A stretch of DNA of 64,000 nucleotides from an uncultured Acidobacteriaceae bacterium. Its GTDB lineage: Bacteria; Acidobacteriota; Terriglobia; Terriglobales; Acidobacteriaceae. How positions within the stretch are numbered: position 1 is the first letter of the stretch; the number at the start of each line of letters is the position of its first letter. Of this stretch, positions 17,644 through 26,880 are shown one piece after another. Both the position numbers and the translations under genes were made by a program. The DNA is taken from the NCBI GenBank assembly GCA_903911925.1, contig CAIWFH010000122.1, positions 18,795 to 82,794 of the forward strand, written 5' to 3'. Under the pieces are notes generated by a model. That model did not search any database, was not told the DNA's origin, and saw nothing but the letters and a program-made list of their open reading frames with translations.

Positions 17644-19206
17644 TCAGAAACGCATCGGCGGCATCCCTTTCAACAGGAACTCATACCGCGGGCGCAGCGT
17701 ATCCGGGCCGGAGATAATTGTGCTGTCGAGGCGGATTAACGAGTCGTCCTTGTCATACTTGGGCCACGCCGGCAGGCCGGTTCCGTTGGGATCGCCAGTC
17801 TTGGCGAAGTTGGTCCAGTAGGTCATCATCTGGTCGCTCAGGGTGCGGTCTTCCAGCCGCACCGTTTGGCCGGGCCGCGTGTCTAGGGTGCCGAAAACAT
17901 ACTCGATGTCGTCAGAGTGGAAGGCGAACGTACCCAGATGATATTTGCTGGGCAGCGCGCGCAGTTCGAAGTGGTAGCGGTACACCGGCGATGCGCCAGT
18001 CTTGCGATGCGCCTCAAGCCACTTCCAGGTGCCAAAGGCGATAAATGCATCGCCGCCGTAGGCGCCTGCTGAATCCGCGGCCTGCTCGTTCGTATCGCCG
18101 GGATAGAGCTTGAGGAAATCCTCTGCCCTCTCTTTATAGAGGCCTGCAGCCATGGCTTTCCACTTCTCTGCGGTCATGTCGTTGGCCAGGAAGCTGCCCT
18201 CGTCGCGGTTCCACCCCGCCATCAGCGGCACATGAGACTGCTTGCCCGCCGCATAGGTGTCTGTAACCGGCTCGACCAGCAGCTTGCCGTCAATCACCGG
18301 CGGAAAACCCACCATGCCCTTCTTCTTTGCGCCATCGAGAATCTTGTCAACCGGCAGGGCGCGCAACTCGGCCAGGTTAGTCACTCCCAGCGTGGCCACC
18401 CACTCCGCATCCGCCACTTCCCGCACCGCAAGCGGTTGGTAGGCCAGCGCGCCCTCGCCCAGCGCGCCCCCGCTCTCACCAATGGCCTTGTGGAAGAGGC
18501 CTTGGGCCATCGGCGAAGCCATCAAGGTGCTCACCGCAAACGAACCGGCGCTCTCGCCAAAAATGGTCACGTTGCCCGGATCACCGCCGAAGTTCTTGAT
18601 GTTCGTCTTGACCCATTGGAGTGCCGAAACCATATCGAGCAGGCCGTAGTTCCCTGCAACGCCGTTTGCTTCTTTGGCCAGGTCGGCTGTCGCCAGAAAC
18701 CCAAGGGCCCCAAGACGGTAGTTGATGGTGACCAGCACCACACTCTTGAGCGGCAAAAAGTCGCCATTGTGGCGCGGCTCAGAACTCGCGCCGCCCGCGT
18801 AGCCGCCCCCGTGAATCCAAAACAGCACCGGCAGCCTGGCTTTGTCCTTTGCCTGGGCGGGCGCGTAGACATTCAGAAAGAGGCAATCTTCGCTCTCGCC
18901 GGCATCCTGGAAGATCATGTCGTCAAAAACGCGGCCCTGCGCGCAATGCGCACCGTATGTCGTGGCGTCGCGTTCGCCCTTCCACTTGGCAGGCGGCTGC
19001 GGCGCCTTCCAGCGCAGTTCGCCCACCGGGGGAGCGGCATAGGGCAGCCCCATGAACGCCTTCACCTTGCCGTCGTTGATGGCCTTGCCGTGCACCTTTC
19101 CCTGTTCAGTCTTGGCCGTAAGCGAGTCGGCATACATGGTTGTAGATAAGCCCAGAGCAAGCCCCGCCATGGCCAGGGCATACACCGCTTTCAACGCCAT
19201 TTGCAT
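17644..19206 (-). CDS. Secreted type-B carboxylesterase, copy 2
   Basis: Also 520 residues and clearly a paralogue of copy 1 along its whole length, from DSLTAKTEQGK near the start to the shared ending PRYEFLLKGMP. Triad features are the same: IHGGGYAGGASS, FGESAGSFA, WNRDEGS and FHSDDIEYVFG. A signal peptide ends near MYA. GGAGGG lies eight bases before the ATG. Differences gather around the gorge, such as the inserted GEGALAYQP, so the two may differ in substrate. It is the promoter-proximal gene; 94 bases separate it from copy 1. Confidence 0.92.
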   Translation of the reverse strand: MQMALKAVYALAMAGLALGLSTTMYADSLTAKTEQGKVHGKAINDGKVKAFMGLPYAAPPVGELRWKAPQPPAKWKGERDATTYGAHCAQGRVFDDMIFQDAGESEDCLFLNVYAPAQAKDKARLPVLFWIHGGGYAGGASSEPRHNGDFLPLKSVVLVTINYRLGALGFLATADLAKEANGVAGNYGLLDMVSALQWVKTNIKNFGGDPGNVTIFGESAGSFAVSTLMASPMAQGLFHKAIGESGGALGEGALAYQPLAVREVADAEWVATLGVTNLAELRALPVDKILDGAKKKGMVGFPPVIDGKLLVEPVTDTYAAGKQSHVPLMAGWNRDEGSFLANDMTAEKWKAMAAGLYKERAEDFLKLYPGDTNEQAADSAGAYGGDAFIAFGTWKWLEAHRKTGASPVYRYHFELRALPSKYHLGTFAFHSDDIEYVFGTLDTRPGQTVRLEDRTLSDQMMTYWTNFAKTGDPNGTGLPAWPKYDKDDSLIRLDSTIISGPDTLRPRYEFLLKGMPPMRF

Positions 19207-19293
19207 TCGAAAAACCCTCCGCGCTACACCTTATCAGGACGGGGCCGAGGATGCGCTAGTTTCAGTTGGACAGTTGGCAGTTATGGATGTTCT

Positions 19294-20577
19294 CTAGAAC
19301 GTCTCCGGCGCCAGCAGGTCGGCCATGGTCTCCCGCCGCCTGATCAGCCACGCCTTTGAGCCTTCAATCAGCACTTCTGCTGGGCGCAAACGGGTGTTGT
19401 AGTTCGAACTCTGCGCCATGCCGTAAGCGCCGGCATCCAACAGCGCAATTAGATCGCCGGGCTCAAGCGGTGCGAGTTTGCGATCACGCGCAAAAAAGTC
19501 CCCAGTTTCGCAAACCGGTCCCACCACGTCCACGATGCGCGCCTTCCCTGCCCGGGGCCTTACCGGCACAATCTCGTGGTGAGCCTGGTAGAGCGCCGGG
19601 CGGATCAGGTCGTTCATGGCCGCATCGGTAATCACGAAGGTCTTGTTTCCGCTGCGCTTCACCTGCAGCACCCGCGCCACAAGGGCCCCGGCCTGCGCCA
19701 CAAGGAACCGGCCCGGCTCAATCAGCAGCCGTCCCTCGAAACCGTCCAGCGCCTTCTCAAGGGCAGCGGCGTACTCCCTGACCTTGGCTGCCGCGTCGAA
19801 TTTGCCTGAATGGTAGTCGATGCCAAGTCCGCCGCCGGCATCTACGGCCTGGAGCGCAATGCCTTCCCGGGCTAGTTGACGCAGCAGCTTCTTCACCCGT
19901 TCCATCGCGGCGCCAAACGGCTCCGCAGAGCGAATCTGGGACCCGATGTGGAAGCTGATGCCGTACGCCGCTAGCCACCGATTGCGCGCGACTTCTTTAT
20001 AGATTGCCAGCGCCTTGCGAATGTCGATGCCGAACTTGTGTTCGCGCAGGCCCGTGGAAATGTAGGGATGCGTTTCCGCGAAGACATCGGGATTGACCCG
20101 CAGAGCAAACCGCGCCGTGGTCTTGAGCTTCCTGGCCCGTGCGGCCAGCAGTTCCAGTTCCGCTTCGCTCTCCACGTTGAAAGCGAGAATGCCTGCGCTG
20201 AGTGCGAGGTCGATCTCCGGCGGCGTTTTGCCCACGCCGGAATACACAACACGGCCCGCAGCCTCAGGCGCCGCAGCCAGCACCCGCTCGAGCTCTCCGC
20301 CGGAGACGATATCGAACCCTGCTCCGCGGTCGGCCAGCAGCTTAAGAATCGCCAGCGCCGAGTTGGCCTTCACTGCATAGCAAACCAGATGGTCTCGGCC
20401 CGTCAACGCCTTCTGGAAAAGGCCCAGGCGTTCCATAATCTGATCGGCTGAGTAGACGTAAAGCGGCGTACCGTGGCGGCGGGCCAGGGACTCAAGCGAG
20501 ACCTGCCCGCAGCACAGGGGGCCGTCGGATTCGAGATGCTGAAACGGGCGCGGAGATTTCACAGAGCTTTTCGTCAA
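19294..20577 (-). CDS. lysA: Diaminopimelate decarboxylase
   Basis: PLP enzyme that makes L-lysine from meso-diaminopimelate. The 427-residue product has the PLP lysine in CYAVKANS, the barrel motifs FDIVSGGEL and SFHIGSQI, the glycine loop DAGGGLGIDY, the arginine stretch LLIEPGRFLVAQAG and the second-subunit active-site motif GPVCETGDFFARDR. I use the TTG of LTKSSVKS because AGGGAC precedes it; a GTG fifteen bases inside is possible, and the longer upstream frame is not family-like. The upstream hydrolase gene ends 83 bases away on the same strand. Confidence 0.95.
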   Translation of the reverse strand: MTKSSVKSPRPFQHLESDGPLCCGQVSLESLARRHGTPLYVYSADQIMERLGLFQKALTGRDHLVCYAVKANSALAILKLLADRGAGFDIVSGGELERVLAAAPEAAGRVVYSGVGKTPPEIDLALSAGILAFNVESEAELELLAARARKLKTTARFALRVNPDVFAETHPYISTGLREHKFGIDIRKALAIYKEVARNRWLAAYGISFHIGSQIRSAEPFGAAMERVKKLLRQLAREGIALQAVDAGGGLGIDYHSGKFDAAAKVREYAAALEKALDGFEGRLLIEPGRFLVAQAGALVARVLQVKRSGNKTFVITDAAMNDLIRPALYQAHHEIVPVRPRAGKARIVDVVGPVCETGDFFARDRKLAPLEPGDLIALLDAGAYGMAQSSNYNTRLRPAEVLIEGSKAWLIRRRETMADLLAPETF

Positions 20578-20660
20578 ATTGTGTCCCTGGGGAAAAGGCG
20601 TTCCTTTGAGCCTATCGCATTGGGGCTCTGACGCTCGACAGGATGCGCCAGGGCCGCGTC

Positions 20661-21494
20661 TCAGCCTTCTGATTGACGCAGCCACTCGGCCAGCAGCGCG
20701 GCCATCTTGTGCGACTGCTCATAGGCCGCAAAGTGGCCAGCATCCGGCATCAGGTGGAACTCGCAGCCGCCCGGCGCAGCGTGAAAGGCCTCCATCTCAG
20801 CCTGGGTCACGCCGGGGTCTTCGCCGCCCGCAATGGCCAGAATCGGCGCATTGATCGTAACCACTGTCTGAACCGAATCAGGGCGTGCGGCGAGTCCTGC
20901 CTGCACGGCCACCAGCGCTTCAGGTGTTAGCGTCATGTGCGCCCTCAACTCGGCCACAATTTCAGGCCGGCGCGCGTGTGCGGTTGCCCCAATCAGCGTC
21001 TGCGCCATGCCGTCGAAAATCGCCTCGCCGCCGCCGGCGCGTGCTGCCGCAATCATGGCAACTCGCTTGTCCAGGTTGACTTCGGCATCGGGCTGGGGCT
21101 TTGAGCAGACAAAAGCCAGCCCGCTCACCCGGTGGGGAGCTTGGCGCCAGAGTTCAAGCAGCACATAGCCGCCTATGGAGCATCCGGCAAAAACCGCTTC
21201 TGGAATCTGAAGATGATCGAGAAGGGAAAGGACATCGGCGGCCAGTTGCGACATGGTCAAAACCGGCGCGTTGGGAACCCGAGCAAAGCCGCCAACGGGC
21301 AGTTTTCGCCCCAACTCCGAGCCGCCATGTCCCCGAAAATCAGGAACGATGGCGCGCAAACCCGCCAGGTCTTCAATCAGCGGGCGCCAGTATTCGCCGT
21401 CGAGCGGCGTGGGGTGCAGAAAAACTACCGGCTGGCCTGCGCCGGTATCCCGATACGCCAGCCGAGCGCCAGCCGACTCATACCAACCCTTCAT
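20661..21494 (-). CDS. Alpha/beta-fold hydrolase
   Basis: Cytoplasmic hydrolase of 277 residues. Triad residues are visible: the serine in AGCSIGGY, the aspartate in AGGEDPGV, and the histidine in DAGHFAAYE. FLHPTPLDGEYW forms the oxyanion region. The pattern is like 3-oxoadipate enol-lactonase or non-heme haloperoxidase relatives, but no substrate can be assigned. It overlaps the PspC-type gene by four bases and lies before lysA. Confidence 0.88.
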   Translation of the reverse strand: MKGWYESAGARLAYRDTGAGQPVVFLHPTPLDGEYWRPLIEDLAGLRAIVPDFRGHGGSELGRKLPVGGFARVPNAPVLTMSQLAADVLSLLDHLQIPEAVFAGCSIGGYVLLELWRQAPHRVSGLAFVCSKPQPDAEVNLDKRVAMIAAARAGGGEAIFDGMAQTLIGATAHARRPEIVAELRAHMTLTPEALVAVQAGLAARPDSVQTVVTINAPILAIAGGEDPGVTQAEMEAFHAAPGGCEFHLMPDAGHFAAYEQSHKMAALLAEWLRQSEG

Positions 21495-21811
21495 AGATTA
21501 GGAGGATACGCTCCCGGCACCTGGATCGGCTCCTCAGGAATCCCGATCCAGCCCGCCAGATAGGCGATGCCCACAAATCCGCCCGAGAAGAAGAAGCCCA
21601 ACACGGTGAGGATGCGCACGACGGCAACATCCCAGCCGTTGGCCTGCGCCAGCGCAAGGCAAACCCCGGCAATCTGGCGTCCGACAATAGGCCGAACCAG
21701 CGGCCTGCCGGGCACGGATTGCGCGACAGGAATCACCACTCCGCAACTGGAGCAGAACCGCGCGCTGGGCGGCAACCCCGTCCCGCACTGATGACAAAAT
21801 TGCACTGACAT
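21491..21811 (-). CDS. Zinc-ribbon PspC-domain membrane protein
   Basis: A 106-residue protein. An N-terminal zinc ribbon is formed by Cys6, Cys9, Cys20 and Cys23. A PspC domain follows (about 40-95: VGRQIAGVCLALAQANGWDVAVVRI and a hydrophobic span VLGFFFSGGFVGIAYLAGWI). PspC proteins sit in the inner membrane and belong to the envelope stress response; the ribbon-PspC fusion is widespread. Coupled to the hydrolase by a four-base overlap. It is separated by about 200 bases from the T6SS block above it, where I see no gene or clear signal. Confidence 0.88.
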   Translation of the reverse strand: MSVQFCHQCGTGLPPSARFCSSCGVVIPVAQSVPGRPLVRPIVGRQIAGVCLALAQANGWDVAVVRILTVLGFFFSGGFVGIAYLAGWIGIPEEPIQVPGAYPPNL

Positions 21812-22009
21812 GTTTTACTCCTGCTTATTCAATTACTTGCACTGACTCGCCATTCGCCTTGACGACATCGGTTCCGCCGTCTCGGAAGCCTGACTTCAAG
21901 AGAATACGTCAGGAACCGGCAGAAAGTTTCATTGCGTCTATTCCGCCAAATAGCGGGCCTCCAGAAGCGATCGTCAAGAGCCCCGGCTGAGGACTCAGAT
22001 GAAGTCGGG

Positions 22010-23362
22010 CTATTCGTCCAACAGCACAATCAGGCTCATCTCCGGCGAGGGAATCTCCGCGGGAATGTGAACGCCCACCTGGCGACTCTGCACCAGGTGA
22101 TCCCAGCATGGGCCCGCCCGATGAACCGAGAAGTACTGGCTCTCGACCCTGGCGGCTATCTGTGACGGCGCAACCGCCAGATGATTCAGCGTCAGCCCCG
22201 GCATGGCGCGTTTGATCAGTTCAATCACAAACCGGGCCGAACACACTTTAACCAGCTTTGGCACCCGCTCAATCAGGTCCGCTTCGCCAATGGGGGAGTG
22301 AAGCTCAAGAATCCAGCGACCGGGCCCGAGGCAGCGCTCATCCTTGATGTCGCCGTTAAAGAGGAAGCTCTCGACCGGCCTCAACGGAATCTTGATCGCC
22401 TTGGAAGGCATCACGATTTCCAGGTGGCGGCGAATGTGGTCATCAAGCGGCGCGAAACACGATCCGAAGTCGCGATGGTCGTAAGCCGGCAAGGAACGCG
22501 GATGAACTTCCAGCCCGAAAGTGCAAAGCGCGCCGCCCAGCCGCGACATCTCGCGGAAGAGTTCCTGCGGGTGAACGTGTTTTGAGAGCAGAAAGTGCCG
22601 CAGTATCGCAACGCTGGAGTTCAGCGCGTGCAGAAACCAGTATTGCGCTACGTGACGGGCAGACATTCCGGTCTGGAAAACGCCGGCCCGCTGCTGCTGT
22701 TCGCTGGAGAAGACCGAACTTTTCTCGTCCAGAATCTCGATGAGGCGGCGCAGCATGTTGGTCAAAACCGGGCTGGCCCCCAGGCTGAGGCAGGGCGGTA
22801 CAAAGGCCGGGTCGGTTTCAAAGTGTCCCGAACCATCTCGAGTTACACGCACCAGAGGAAGGCTCGTGAATTGATCTGTCACCTCTTCCTCCGCCAGCAG
22901 CACCAGGTTCTTGCGCCCTATCCGGATTCGTCTTTCATCCAGCCCAGTATTCTGATCGGGCATCAACTGCTCGGTTCCGATGTAGCGGACGTGGGCGTTG
23001 TGGTTTTCAATGCTGGTATTTTGACCGTACTTCACGCTGATTGGAACCGCGAGGTGCAAGGTCAGGTGATCTGCCACAGGCGAAAACAGTGAGGCGAAAT
23101 CCCGGGGCGGCGGAGCAAGATCGGCGCCCGGCGAGTCAAACGCCAATCCATCTTCAAAGAGACCGCGAGCATGAGACAGGGCCAACGTGCCGTTGCGGAG
23201 AGCGTCGCTATCGAATTGCAGACCTGCAAATCCGTACGCATCGCGCCACAAGCTTGAGGCGACAAAATTCAAAGAGTCTTCAAAGTAACGGGACTGGGCT
23301 TGAAAATGGTGCGGGCCCAGGTACATTCCTTCAGACCATACAGGTTTGGTGAGTTGTCTCAT
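22010..23362 (-). CDS. tssK: T6SS baseplate subunit TssK, copy 1
   Basis: TssK trimers join the T6SS baseplate wedges to the TssL-TssM membrane complex. This 450-residue product opens with the family pattern PVWSEGMYLGPHHFQAQSRYFEDSLNF and contains the mid-protein FEDGLAFDSPGADL, RIRIGRKNLVLL and the C-terminal YFSVHRAGPCWDHLVQSRQVGVHIPAEI. It is the last gene of the minus-strand T6SS run and begins five bases after copy 2. The two are full-length, aligned end to end, but clearly diverged, so this is an old duplication. Confidence 0.93.
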   Translation of the reverse strand: MRQLTKPVWSEGMYLGPHHFQAQSRYFEDSLNFVASSLWRDAYGFAGLQFDSDALRNGTLALSHARGLFEDGLAFDSPGADLAPPPRDFASLFSPVADHLTLHLAVPISVKYGQNTSIENHNAHVRYIGTEQLMPDQNTGLDERRIRIGRKNLVLLAEEEVTDQFTSLPLVRVTRDGSGHFETDPAFVPPCLSLGASPVLTNMLRRLIEILDEKSSVFSSEQQQRAGVFQTGMSARHVAQYWFLHALNSSVAILRHFLLSKHVHPQELFREMSRLGGALCTFGLEVHPRSLPAYDHRDFGSCFAPLDDHIRRHLEIVMPSKAIKIPLRPVESFLFNGDIKDERCLGPGRWILELHSPIGEADLIERVPKLVKVCSARFVIELIKRAMPGLTLNHLAVAPSQIAARVESQYFSVHRAGPCWDHLVQSRQVGVHIPAEIPSPEMSLIVLLDE

Positions 23363-23367
23363 AAGGG

Positions 23368-24723
23368 TTAGCCCGCCTGTGGCAGCAGGATCAACAACTC
23401 CATCTGCGGGTTGATGAATTCTCCGGGGACGTGCACGGCAAAGTTACGCGCGCGAGTAACCGCTTCCCACGCCGGGCCGGCCTGGTTGAGACTGAAGTAC
23501 TGATACTTCATCTTGATGGGGAGTGCGCTGGGCGGGACTGTCAGATGGCTGAGAGTAATTCCCGGCAACGCCATGTTTACGAGTTGGTCTATTTGCGATG
23601 CGGAGCAGGCCTTCACCAGTTGCGGAACCTTGCGGATGATTGTGTCCTCGCTGGCGTCGGCAGAGAATGCCAGGTACATGCGTGTATTCGTCAGGTACTT
23701 GTCCTGCTCAATCGCGGCAGCATAAATGGTGTTCTTCACCAGTTTCAGCGGCAGCGAAACCACGTTTGTCGGCACCACGGTTTCAAGCAGCAGGCGCAAC
23801 TTTTCGTCCAGGTCGGCAAAGACCCTGCTCAGATTCAGATGGTCGTACAACGGCAGATCGCGCGGCCTCACGGTGGTTGAGAACGTGGTCAGAGAGGCTC
23901 CCAGCGCAGTGAGCGCCGAGAAAAGTTCTTCAGGATGACAGCGCTGGCCCTGGATAAGATGGTTCAGCACCGGGATGTGCGAGTTGACCGTGTAGAGCAG
24001 CCAGAAGTTGGCAATGTCTGAAGCGGTAAAGTCGGCCAGGCTTTGGTTCTTCTGGCGCCTGCCGCCGGCAAGCTGTGTGCTTTTTGCCGAGAGAATTTCG
24101 AGAATTCCGTTGATCAGGCCGCGCAGATAGTCGCTGGCTCGAACTTCGAGAAGCGGCGGAACAAAGCGGGGATTCAGACGAAAAGCGCCGGCCTCAGTGC
24201 GTTCCACGTTGGCGATGCGCAGCGCGGAAGAGCCCTCGCGCGTCTCGTTTGCGGCCAGCAGCCGCAGGTTCTTTCTCGCTATCTGAATCGGCTTCTCGCC
24301 GGTTCCGGTGTTATCGTCCCGGACGCTGGTAATTTCAGCCAGATAGCGGGAACCGGTTGACTTGCCTAAACCGGCAACATTCATGCCCTTCTCTTTATAG
24401 TCCGGAACCGTGAGATAGATGTCGAGATCGCGCATTCCGGGATCGAAATACTCAGCCAGCGCCTTGGATGGAGGCGGCTGGTCCGGACCCGGAATTTCAA
24501 ACAGCAATCCATCGGGAAAGATCCCCGATGCGCGAGAGAGAGCGAACTGGCCCTCCGCAAGCAACTCCTGGTCGAGCACGATTTCACTGAATCCCCAGGC
24601 GCAGAATTTGAGCGCCTGAAGGCGGAAGTTCAAACTGTCTTCCAGAAACCTGTCCTGCAGTTGCAGGTGCTGCGGAGTCAGGAAGGTGCCCTTGGTCCAG
24701 AGCACGGGTTGCAGTTGTTTCAT
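23368..24723 (-). CDS. tssK: T6SS baseplate subunit TssK, copy 2
   Basis: A second complete TssK of 451 residues: PVLWTKGTFLTPQHLQLQDRFLEDSLNF at the start (residues 6 onward), FPDGLLFEIPGPDQPPPS, IQIARKNLRLLAANE, and the C-terminal YFSLNQAGPAWEAVTRARNF. Usual T6SS loci hold one tssK. Both copies keep the N-terminal shell motif that contacts the baseplate and a C-terminal domain that contacts the membrane complex, so a mixed trimer or two different docking states is possible (inference). It follows vgrG by 66 bases. Confidence 0.92.
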   Translation of the reverse strand: MKQLQPVLWTKGTFLTPQHLQLQDRFLEDSLNFRLQALKFCAWGFSEIVLDQELLAEGQFALSRASGIFPDGLLFEIPGPDQPPPSKALAEYFDPGMRDLDIYLTVPDYKEKGMNVAGLGKSTGSRYLAEITSVRDDNTGTGEKPIQIARKNLRLLAANETREGSSALRIANVERTEAGAFRLNPRFVPPLLEVRASDYLRGLINGILEILSAKSTQLAGGRRQKNQSLADFTASDIANFWLLYTVNSHIPVLNHLIQGQRCHPEELFSALTALGASLTTFSTTVRPRDLPLYDHLNLSRVFADLDEKLRLLLETVVPTNVVSLPLKLVKNTIYAAAIEQDKYLTNTRMYLAFSADASEDTIIRKVPQLVKACSASQIDQLVNMALPGITLSHLTVPPSALPIKMKYQYFSLNQAGPAWEAVTRARNFAVHVPGEFINPQMELLILLPQAG

Positions 24724-24789
24724 CGCCGGTTATCGAACCTCAATGTTGGCTGTTCACGCATTCTCGATCAGGCACTGAACGTCAGAAAA

Positions 24790-26787
24790 TCAGTTCATCT
24801 TGGTTCCCTTGCTTCCGTCGTCGGCCTCGTCAGGATCTTTGGGGTCGGTGGGACTGGACCCGCACCCGGAGCCTGCAGCGCCGCCGCTGTTGATCATCAC
24901 CATGGTTCCCACAATTGAAATGCCTGACGGGTTGATGTCGATGAAGTTGCCTCCGACCTTGAGCGTGAGTTCCGTTCCAGCCTCGACGACTACTGTCATT
25001 CCAGCCTTCAGGTGAATTACTTGTCCGGCTTCATGCGCAAAGTTGGATCCGGATTTCTCATATAGATTCTGGCCCACCTGCACCGAAAGTGATTGGCCGA
25101 TCTTCTGATTGGAGTTTCCCGTGACCTGGCTGTGATGGTCGCCTCCAACTTTCTCCATCTGGTCCTGAATCACCATGAGGCTTCGATTATTTCCTGTCCA
25201 CTCGCGCGCGTCGTTGACAATCCGCGTGTCGTAGTCCTTCTCCCCGCGAACGAAAACCTGTTCGCTGCCCGACTTGTCTTCAAAGCGAAGCTCGTTGTAG
25301 TGGGCAGTGCCTCCCCCCGTCGAACTCGAAGTTCTGAGCGTGGTGCGGGTTCCATTCTCGGGAAGCGCATAGGGAACCGTCTGGACGTCGTTGTATACCC
25401 TTCCGGTAATAATCGGGCGGTCGGGATCCCCCTCCAGAAAGCTCACCAGCACTTCCTGGCCCACGCGCGGGATATTGATCATGCCCCAGCCCTGTCCGCC
25501 CCAATCGTGCGAAGCCCGCAGCCAGCAGGACGTTGCCTTCTTCCGATCCCAGGGAAACAGCACCAGAACGCGGCCCCATTTATCCACCCAGATCTCTTCG
25601 CCATCTCCACCGGCGTTCTGGTCATCGGCCGAGTCGCCATCCGCGCTTTTGCCCACCACCACGGCGGTTTGCGGCCCCTGGACAAATGGTTTCGGCGTCA
25701 ATCGCGCGGGGCGAAACGGAATGTCGGCCGGAATGCAGGAGAAATGATTGGAGTAGCTGTCCTCCCCGGATTCGTCATCGTCCCGGTACGACCCGGCAAC
25801 CGATGCGACGTGTTGAATCTCGGTCAGGATGTACGACGCATTCATCGCCCCCATCGGGTGATCTTCCAGATCGAACTTGTACCCGCTGGTAAATGCCCGG
25901 CACGAACTCGATCCATGCGCCACCTTGTGTGAGGCTTCCTCTTCCTGCATCCGCAGCTTGGCCAATGCCTTGCCATCTGTCTGCGTATCGTGCAAACCGG
26001 GATAATCGAAGATCTCCATGGCATCGTTGCCACTCACTGTGTAAATCGTCGACTCGGACGCCGATAGGTCGCTGGTGGAAGTAGTGAAGTTATAGTCGGT
26101 AATCGAATGCATTCCGCTGTGCAATTCCTGCCCGATGCTCCACTGGTTCACCATATCGCCGACATCCGTGCCGCCCAACACCAGGTTGTAACCTGCGCTG
26201 GCCTGGCCGGGGCAGGGCTGGTGCGCACTGGTCGAGTCGCCCAGCATCATGCTGTGGTCCCCGTCGGAGTGTTGAAAGAAATAGAAGATCCCGAATTGCT
26301 CCATCAGCCTGGAAATGAAATTGAAATCCGTTTCCCGGTACTGAACGCAATACTCAAGCGGCTTGTAGGTTCCGTTCAGAGAGGCCGTGTACTTGATTCC
26401 TCGGTCGTCGAGTACCTGCTTGACGATCTGGGTCACATCCCTGTTATGGAAGATGCGGCAATCGGCGTAGCGTGTCAGGGTCCAGAGTTTCGGCACCATC
26501 TGCAGTTCATAGCGCGTCATTTCGGCATCCGCCCCGGTACACGCAAAATGGCTGACGATGCCACTGAATTGCCGCTTCGAATCGTCAGACTGCGCAACGT
26601 TGATGGTCACCTTCTGGCCGACAATGGTCGTAAAGTCGATCGCTGAATCCTCTGAGAGAGCGGAAAGTTGGAAGTTGAACAGGCGCGAAATGGCTTCATG
26701 GCCGGTAAAGCCAGTGAGCAGCAGCTTGTCATCGCCCAGCGGCGTAGCCAGCGAAACTAGTCGGCCTTCTTGTGTGTAATTTGGCAT
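24790..26787 (-). CDS. vgrG: T6SS spike protein VgrG
   Basis: Trimeric spike on the Hcp tube (TssI), 665 residues. Domains are gp27-like (about 1-370: YTQEGRLVSLATPLG, FSGIVSHFACTGADAEMTRYELQMVP, YRETDFNFISRLMEQFGIFYFFQ), the OB-fold gp5 domain (IWVDKWGRVLVLFPWDR, WGMINIPRVGQEVLVSFLEGD) and a beta-helix with GSEQVFVRGEKDYDTRIV. After the needle there is only a short Gly/Ser/Asp-rich tail, so there is no fused effector domain. It lies between the candidate effector and tssK copy 2. Confidence 0.96.
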   Translation of the reverse strand: MPNYTQEGRLVSLATPLGDDKLLLTGFTGHEAISRLFNFQLSALSEDSAIDFTTIVGQKVTINVAQSDDSKRQFSGIVSHFACTGADAEMTRYELQMVPKLWTLTRYADCRIFHNRDVTQIVKQVLDDRGIKYTASLNGTYKPLEYCVQYRETDFNFISRLMEQFGIFYFFQHSDGDHSMMLGDSTSAHQPCPGQASAGYNLVLGGTDVGDMVNQWSIGQELHSGMHSITDYNFTTSTSDLSASESTIYTVSGNDAMEIFDYPGLHDTQTDGKALAKLRMQEEEASHKVAHGSSSCRAFTSGYKFDLEDHPMGAMNASYILTEIQHVASVAGSYRDDDESGEDSYSNHFSCIPADIPFRPARLTPKPFVQGPQTAVVVGKSADGDSADDQNAGGDGEEIWVDKWGRVLVLFPWDRKKATSCWLRASHDWGGQGWGMINIPRVGQEVLVSFLEGDPDRPIITGRVYNDVQTVPYALPENGTRTTLRTSSSTGGGTAHYNELRFEDKSGSEQVFVRGEKDYDTRIVNDAREWTGNNRSLMVIQDQMEKVGGDHHSQVTGNSNQKIGQSLSVQVGQNLYEKSGSNFAHEAGQVIHLKAGMTVVVEAGTELTLKVGGNFIDINPSGISIVGTMVMINSGGAAGSGCGSSPTDPKDPDEADDGSKGTKMN

Positions 26788-26880
26788 TTTGCAAACACCT
26801 TGTTCTTACATCCGCGGCTAATCGTTGAGGTCCCCTCAAGTGAGAAGGAAATGTTGCAAGGTTCGAGCAATTCCGATGCG

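Noticed and set aside
18232..19149. Plus-strand open frame of 305 codons opposite carboxylesterase copy 2
   Set aside because: Shadow of a well-supported esterase; Arg/His-rich composition without motifs.
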